64,000 nt of DNA from Oscheius tipulae (taxonomy: Eukaryota > Nematoda > Chromadorea > Rhabditida > Rhabditidae), in NCBI GenBank assembly GCA_037178975.1, contig JASJZH010000003.1:5084001-5148000 (forward strand), given 5' to 3'. Shown piece by piece: positions 58,594 through 64,000 of the stretch; position 1 is the stretch's first letter; the number at the start of each line of letters is the position of its first letter. The notes beneath the pieces were generated by a model. That model was not told the origin of the DNA. It did no database searches and saw only the letters and a program-made list of their open reading frames with translations. The position numbers and the translations under genes are program-made.

Positions 58594-60227
58594 TTAAGTA
58601 GTACAAACATTTGTAACTGTGAAAACTGGCACTGCTCGTGGGTGTTTATGATTTTGTACCACTTTGAATAGCAACAAAATCCAGATAAGCGCTTCCGGGG
58701 TTCTTTTACGGAACAATCCAGTACTTTGTGTGCAAATTAAATTGCTTGACTCTTTTCTCAACTTCTCCTCTGATCACTGAGCTTGTCAACTCTAATCCTA
58801 TTTTTACAATTTGCAAGAATTAAGCGACTAGTCTTAAACAACACTTGGCACCCGTCTAGCTCAATAATTGAATAGATAGAAACCACCTTGGAAAATATTA
58901 AATGAGCTTCAAATGCGTCTTACAAAAATACATTCCATAAAACTGGAAGGTTCAAAATTAAGAATACCTTGACTCCGCAAAGAACTGAGAAGAGCAACTC
59001 CAGTGCCCACCCATATCAAATTTTTGTCAGTAGCTGAAGAGAGCTCTGTTCATGAGCATCCATCTTCCCTCGAAAGTGTCTAAACGGCCGTTTTGTGGTC
59101 CCAGCGGAGTTGCATCTGCTGACTGGCCGCTGACAGATGAGCACGACTGGTTGCCACGAGATTTATGGCCAAAGGATGGTCTGCTTACAATCCGCTCACT
59201 CGAGCCGGCTCCTTTCAGCCCGACAGTTGTCTCCCTCTCTCTGTATCTAACAGTTGTTACCCCAATCTGCGCAGATCCAAATATTTATAGGACTTACAAC
59301 CACGAGCGACCATTAGGAGGTGACAAATCGCCTTGCCATTTGTTTTGTGCCAATGGAAAGAGATAGTTTATGTGAAATACGATCAGGTGGGTCCACATTC
59401 GCCTTCTGTTCGATCAATCTCTGTTGTTGGTATCAGAACGCGCCGCCGAGTCATAAAAACGTGGGTCTTGTGAGAGAGCGCAACAGCGCCCATTTCTGTC
59501 CGATATTATGTGACTCTCAGCATATTTGAAGCTCTTAACGATACCAATTATTAGTCGGCCAATTCTCTGTAAAGTGCTCTCTCTTTCCCTTTTTTTATGG
59601 TTGCATTCGCTTCCGTGACCATCCCTTTCCACTCTCTTATCATTCCCTGATAACAGAGTCAGTCCTCTCCGGGTTAAGCTGACACCACTACGTCCGCAAC
59701 TGACCACCAACTCCGCTTTTTTGATTTCACTTACTCTAAATTTATAAGTTGAGACGAAGCTTTCAGTAATTGTCAAAGGGTACCAATTGAGATTAGAAAG
59801 TCTTTTTTTTATTTTTAACTACCAAGAGAACAGAACAGTGAAAAAGGCCATTCTAGTACGTCTTCTTTGTCTGCTTTATGCTTGTCGACTGTCTGACACA
59901 TTCCTGCCGCTCTCTTCGTCATACTCTTTCTTTTCAGCCTTCCCTTCTAGTATATTCTCTCCCCCAACATGCTTCCACCTTGTAAAAAGACTGATTGTCG
60001 GCAATGTGTTTTCTCCCATGAATCTGAATCACATTAGGGATGCAAATACGCATGTTAGGAGCCCCTTGTCCCCCCAAACAAGACATGTACGGTGTGACCC
60101 TGCCGCTGTCGTGGGCGGGGCCTCTGTACCTCTCTCTCTCTGTGTGTGATGAGACTCAAACACTCCGATAGAGGTGTCCTGGACTCAGGTATCTTCTTCT
60201 TCTCACCTTTTAAGAGCAGCTCACAAC
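58594..60227. other. Intergenic, no gene seen
   Basis: Only isolated short frames; no RNA gene or repeat recognised. Confidence 0.4.
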
Positions 60228-60574
60228 ATGTTTACCCGGGGTGTGGACTCGGGACAACTGTTCGCGCCAGCCTACCCTAGCATCGAGGTGGTGAGTTATC
60301 CAATTGACCCCCCTCTTTTCTTCCTCAAATCCGAAAGTGTTCAACCTGTGACCGCGAGATTATCCCTTTTGTTTGGCATAAGCTCGTTGTTACAGGCAGA
60401 ACGGCCAAGGATACTCTTTACCCCTGCCTCCCTTTGTTACAAGTTTTCCAGACTCCCAGAGCTCTGACCAAACTTTTGGACAGCAGCGCCAACAGCCTCG
60501 GAGCGTGTATCTCTCTGCGTCTCCTTCGCCCAGTCTACCTCTGCTAATGTTGCGAATGAGCGTCGTGCGCTGAT
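60228..60574 (+). CDS. Candidate short gene or 5' exons, Pro/Ser/Gln-rich
   Basis: Two exons joined across a GTGAGT..GGCAG intron: MFTRGVDSGQLFAPAYPSIE, then NGQGYSLPLPPFVTSFPDSQ and a Ser/Pro/Gln-rich stretch to a stop at 60,574. The composition resembles the N-terminus of a transcription factor, but no DNA-binding domain follows. It may be a truncated model. Confidence 0.35.
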
Positions 60575-60769
60575 TTATGACGGTACATTATCGAGGCCGC
60601 TCGTAAAATCCATCGATTGATTGCAAAAGAGAGGAAAAGGACGTTAAAGTCCGGCTCTAGAGCCGCTGTTGTAAGAGATGGTTGCCACAGTCGCCGTCGT
60701 TGTATTTAACATCTTGGTGATTCTCTTCCGAAGGACATTCTTTACCTGAACAACGACTATCAATCTGAA

Positions 60770-61845
60770 TTACAGAATGATAAAAAAAACCTCTTTGTTC
60801 GAAACCAAGTAGATGAGAGCGTTCGCACTGGAGTTGATGGTCACTGCCTAAAAAGACGAAATATGAATAGACAGATATCTCCTCATCATAGGAATCAGTC
60901 CGAACCAGGTGAGAGAAGAGTCGGCAGTCATGAAGACCGGATAGATGCGGAAAAATGTCCAGGAGAAGAGGTAGAAAATGGAGATGGCCAAGAACTGAAG
61001 GGCGTATCTAAAAGCTCTCAATTGATCTGTGTTATATACCCTCTACCGGTACTCCTTCATTCTCCGCAGCCTCTGCTGTTCCTCACTCATCACATTTCTG
61101 ATCTGTTGATTCTGATGGTGAAAGTAGAAGATAATCTGCTTGTGTTTTTAATAATTGAAAGTATCAAAACAGTACAATGGTGTAGAAGGAGAGACAGATG
61201 CCGGAACTGGCCGAGTTGAGCCACAAGTCGATGTATCCATTAGAGTAATTGAATACCCCTTTGATGGTACGGTAGCTGTAGGAAAGGACGATGTGGTCGA
61301 AGGAGAAACTGAAAGAGATGTCTAGACAGAATACCAATAAGCGGATAGTCCTTATAGCGGTTTTCAGATTTTGGTTTTGAACTTTTCTCAGCCAATTGAA
61401 TTTACTTGCAACACGGAAGGACGTATTGAGAGACAATTGACAGCGCTCCAGCCACGACATAGAGTCCATGCATCATGAGAAAGACTCTCTTGCTCGTGAA
61501 GAAGTCGAGCTTGGGGAGGCAGATTACGACGAGTCTAGAAGTTGAATAGTTTAGGGAATACGAAGTACGCACCTGTTAAACGCGACGAGGATCTGAGCAA
61601 TGCTCCCGTAGTACCAGCAGAAAAGGAAGAAGCTGCCCAGACCAACAACGAACGGACTGTCTCTCTGTCCTTCAAAGAAAAAGCTCTAGGATCGGGACGT
61701 TGTTTTGAATTGAAACAAACATACATCGAAAATGATAGAAGGAGCTAGGTAGAACAGTCCCATTAGTAAATGGGCCAAGTCGATTGTGAGATTTGTAAAG
61801 GCCATTATGTAGATAGATGAGCTATTTGGTCTGAAAACGGTCATG
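60770..61845 (-). CDS. Nematode chemoreceptor GPCR, Srx-like
   Basis: Seven-helix receptor exons in order: NSSSIYIMAFTNLTIDLAHLL and GLFYLAPSIIF (61,835-61,740), SFFLFCWYYGSIAQILVAFNRLV (61,630-61,560; the AFNR box is typical of Srx and Srsx), LMMHGLYVVAGALSIV, YIDLWLNSASSGICLSFYTIVLF (61,240-61,165), a basic intracellular loop, RYALQFLAISIFYLFSWTFFRIYPVFM (61,015-60,940), SLTWFGLIPMM, and finally NSSANALIYLVSNKEV (60,830-60,790), the helix-7 motif. These receptors usually act in amphid or other sensory neurons. The first helix is not securely found and may overlap the promoter of the plus-strand gene at 61,999, so the model may be 5' incomplete. Confidence 0.65.
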
Positions 61846-61998
61846 TGAAATTGAGCAGACCCATTCTGGAGGCCGTAGATGGCACGTTTGGCACGATATA
61901 ATGGATTTTTGAAAGGGTGCCATTTTCAGAAACTTATTGGAACATCCCGTATAAAAGTCTCCCTCTCCGCTTCCTGAACATTCGAAACTCGAAGCACC

Positions 61999-62465
61999 AT
62001 GAACTTCCAATTCTTCCTCCTCATCAGCGCCTTGACTTTCGTCGAGATCCTGGCTTGTTCTCCGGCTCAAACCCCAGACGCCTCGAATGCCACCACCACT
62101 GCCAAGCCAGTCAGAAGAAGAAGATCGGTGGAATCTGTCCGACTGACCCTTGTCACCAACGCCGACTTCGATGCCTCTACCAACAGTGTCGTCTACCAAC
62201 AGATCAAGACTGTTCTTCGCGAGTTTGCTAAGAGCCAGAACATCAAGTACGACAAGAGCCAGGTCACCGAGACTGTCAAGGACAACGCCGGAAAGTTTGC
62301 CATCGAATATAGGTTGATGATCGGATAGTTGAGAAATAACCAGAATTCAGTGGAAATCTCGGCTGTGAGGAGGTCAAGCACTTCGTACAGGGAGTCAAGG
62401 CTCAGACCCAGGAGATCTCTTTCGTTCTCCTCAACTGTGGATCCCAGCCTCTTCAAATCCTTTAA
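61999..62465 (+). CDS. Small secreted nematode protein
   Basis: Two exons. The signal peptide MNFQFFLLISALTFVEILAC is followed by a Thr-rich stretch with a KPVRRRRS basic site. A compact domain follows: SVRLTLVTNADFDASTN, VYQQIKTVLREFAKSQNIKY, and, across the intron, LGCEEVKHFVQGVKAQTQ ending FVLLNCGSQPLQIL. The tetrabasic RRRR may be a furin-like cleavage site. A TATA box (GTATAAAAG) at about 61,950 lies about 50 nt before the start. This resembles uncharacterised short secreted families of nematodes; no function known. Confidence 0.65.
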
Positions 62466-62532
62466 AGTGTTAAAAGAATGGGAAATGGCGAATAAAAGTT
62501 TGGTATGACTCAGTTTTTTTGAATCAAACAAC

Positions 62533-62727
62533 TCACTGCTTGACGATGTCAAAGACAGCATAGAATGCTAGCAAAGTGACGAAGAGCCCTCCAATGTTTA
62601 TGAGGGCCAGAATACATCCGAGAAGAATCTTGACAGAGAACACCATCTCGATTGCAGACAGACAGGTAAAGAGAAAGAAACTCGGCGAAACAATCTTACA
62701 GAGTCGGATTAGAGTAATGTCAGTCAT
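62533..62727 (-). CDS. Possible small two-helix membrane protein
   Basis: Frame of 64 codons starting MTDITLIRLCKIVSPS with hydrophobic segments FFLFTCLSAIEMVFSV and ILLGCILALINIGGLFVTLLAFYAVF, ending DIVKQ. Convergent to the secreted-protein gene. No splice evidence or family match. Confidence 0.3.
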   Translation of the reverse strand: MTDITLIRLCKIVSPSFFLFTCLSAIEMVFSVKILLGCILALINIGGLFVTLLAFYAVFDIVKQ

Positions 62728-62757
62728 TCAATTCCGAGAAAGATTTAATTAATAAGG

Positions 62758-63427
62758 TCACTTGAGCCGAGCTCGAACCACGTCGCTGAGCTGCTTAAAC
62801 ACGTAGCACGTAACGTCTCCAACAGTTTCCTGGCAGAACTTTTCAGTATTTGTGATGTAGGAAAAGTCGCCTCGGGCACAGATGACATTGTAACGACCCT
62901 CCATGTTGGACTCTGCTTCGGCTTGGATCCTCTTCTTGGCTACTGAAGTCACACGGTCCATGTTCTGAAAGAAGAGTTCTTTTAAAATTATTGTTAGTAC
63001 CTGAATGATGATCTCTCTCAGTTGCTCGCTGTTGCACTTGGCATCAACTTTGACCACCTCGTCCAGAACGTCTCTCTTCAGCCGAATGGCTCTCTAAACC
63101 TGTCTTTCTTTATAATAAGAGTTTAATCGCTACCTGTGGTTCGGTAGCTGGCACATCCTGATCAACAATGAAAGTTCCGTTGCTCAACGGCTCCGTTTCC
63201 CTCTTATGTATCTTCCTACACGAACAAGTAGGACAACAAGGTGCCTACTTTCTGTTCAAATGGAAGAAATATGAACTCACAGGCTGGGGACACGGTTGAA
63301 CTGCCGGGCAGACGGGAACTGTGGGACAGACTGGCTGTGTTTGGCAGGGCGAGCATCCACAGCTGTTCCCGGTCGGGAAGAGGAATGAAAAGGAGGAGAT
63401 GGGAAGAAGGAAAAGTAGAATGAACAT
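62758..63427 (-). CDS. grl: Ground-like (hedgehog-related) secreted protein
   Basis: Signal peptide MFILLFLLPISSFSFLF (start 63,427), then a Cys/Pro-rich N-region CGCSPCQTQPVCPTVPVCPAVQPCPQP, a short intron, CCPTCSCRKIHKRE, a linker, and the ground-like domain: CNSEQLREIIIQNMDRV (63,040-62,965 across an intron), YNVICARGDFSYITNTEKFCQE (62,895-62,835), VTCYVFKQL (62,815). The C-N-S, VICxxGDFSY, FC and C-xx-F positions define the family. Ground-like proteins are nematode-specific relatives of hedgehog C-terminal-less proteins, usually made in epidermis, glia or pharynx and deposited in apical matrix. Stop TGA at 62,760-62,758. Confidence 0.9.
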
Positions 63428-64000
63428 TTGGGAGAGGAGTATGGACGAAACTACGGACTTGAAGTGGGTCACTGGCTGGCGGATTAGGCGGCTCAAAGAC
63501 ACGGATTGCGTGGTGACTGACTGGAACGGATGGGTCCATTGTCGAATTGAGAGATCTCTTTAGATGGTTAAAAAAAAAAGTGAACCTTTGAGTATCCATT
63601 CATGCTACAATGGTAACATACTCAACGAAAGAAGGTAAGAAAACGTGATGCCCTGATCGTCATTCTCATCAAGGTTCCTGCACATGAAGCAACTCGTCTT
63701 CACCATCGCTCTAAGAATATACGAGTAGACAACTTTCCATTAGCACCTGCCCCTAGCGGAAGGTCACTTATTAGATGATTGATTGATCCACATTCCTGAT
63801 GCAAGCTTCTTATTCTCACACACCTTGATAAACTTCCCAGAACGTATCTTAAACAATTTCATCTGGCTCACGTCTTTCGTTGGATCGTTGGTAAGTTCAA
63901 TATTTTACCTGATTTCTGGGACGGACGCAATACCAGTCCGTTACAGATCAAGTCTTGTCAGATTAACTACAAGTGAGGCTGATCTGTAATCATTGTAACA
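63428..64000. other. Right end of window, no supportable gene
   Basis: A plus frame at 63,783-63,989 with a hydrophobic stretch might be an exon of a gene continuing beyond the window; not supported. Confidence 0.35.

Noticed and set aside
59052-59366. 104-codon plus frame
   Set aside because: Composition and surroundings look non-coding, and no neighbouring exon connects in frame.
1-64000. CRISPR arrays, bacterial operons or prophage
   Set aside because: Introns, poly(A) signals and animal gene families throughout show eukaryotic nuclear DNA; no regularly spaced repeats were seen.

Overview
The window is nuclear DNA of a nematode. Two families described as nematode-restricted are present: two secreted DB-domain genes (38.9-41.1 kb) and a hedgehog-related ground-like gene (62.8-63.4 kb). 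An Srx-type chemoreceptor, a Hox1 homeodomain of the ceh-13 type, a U6 snRNA almost identical in its core to the nematode form, introns mostly of 35-60 nt, AATAAA poly(A) signals and operon-like spacing agree with this. The species is not identifiable by eye. Gene models were assembled by hand from open frames and GT..AG junctions, so exon ends outside conserved domains are approximate.

0-12.6 kb is gene dense: a leucine-rich-repeat membrane receptor, a class C GPCR (metabotropic glutamate receptor-like), the Integrator subunit INTS3 on the minus strand with a complete small secreted Ly6-like gene nested in one intron, and a short plus-strand orphan gene. 12.5-15.4 kb holds a minus-strand gene joining two C2H2 fingers to a retroelement-type integrase core. 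16.7-22.8 kb is a degraded tandem cluster of TREX-like 3'-5' exonucleases with one intact gene (17.8-19.5 kb), at least three decayed copies and an unidentified minus-strand gene. A truncated FER-type tyrosine-kinase fragment follows at 23.1 kb. 23.4-27.2 kb carries a C2H2 protein and a Spindly-like dynein adaptor.

28.6-34.6 kb is a 6-kb stretch where I find no supportable gene. It is followed by a PIM-family kinase (34.6-37.2 kb), a foldback transposon with an 8-bp target duplication (37.5-37.95 kb), a repeat-rich patch, the divergent DB-domain pair (the left copy truncated), a nicotinic acetylcholine receptor alpha-type subunit with a U6 gene inside one intron, a GIPC PDZ adaptor, a COA3-like mitochondrial assembly factor, a DEG/ENaC channel, a T-box factor and a labial/Hox1 gene (52.2-54.1 kb).

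54.1-60.2 kb is mostly non-coding, as often seen around developmental regulators. The right end holds a chemoreceptor GPCR, a small secreted protein and the ground-like gene. Several genes concern signalling at the cell surface (class C GPCR, nAChR, DEG/ENaC, GIPC, chemoreceptor), but the region is an ordinary mixed chromosome segment and not one pathway. The least ordinary parts are the TREX cluster, the integrase fusion, the intronic U6, the nested gene and the palindromic poly(A) signal shared by two convergent genes.
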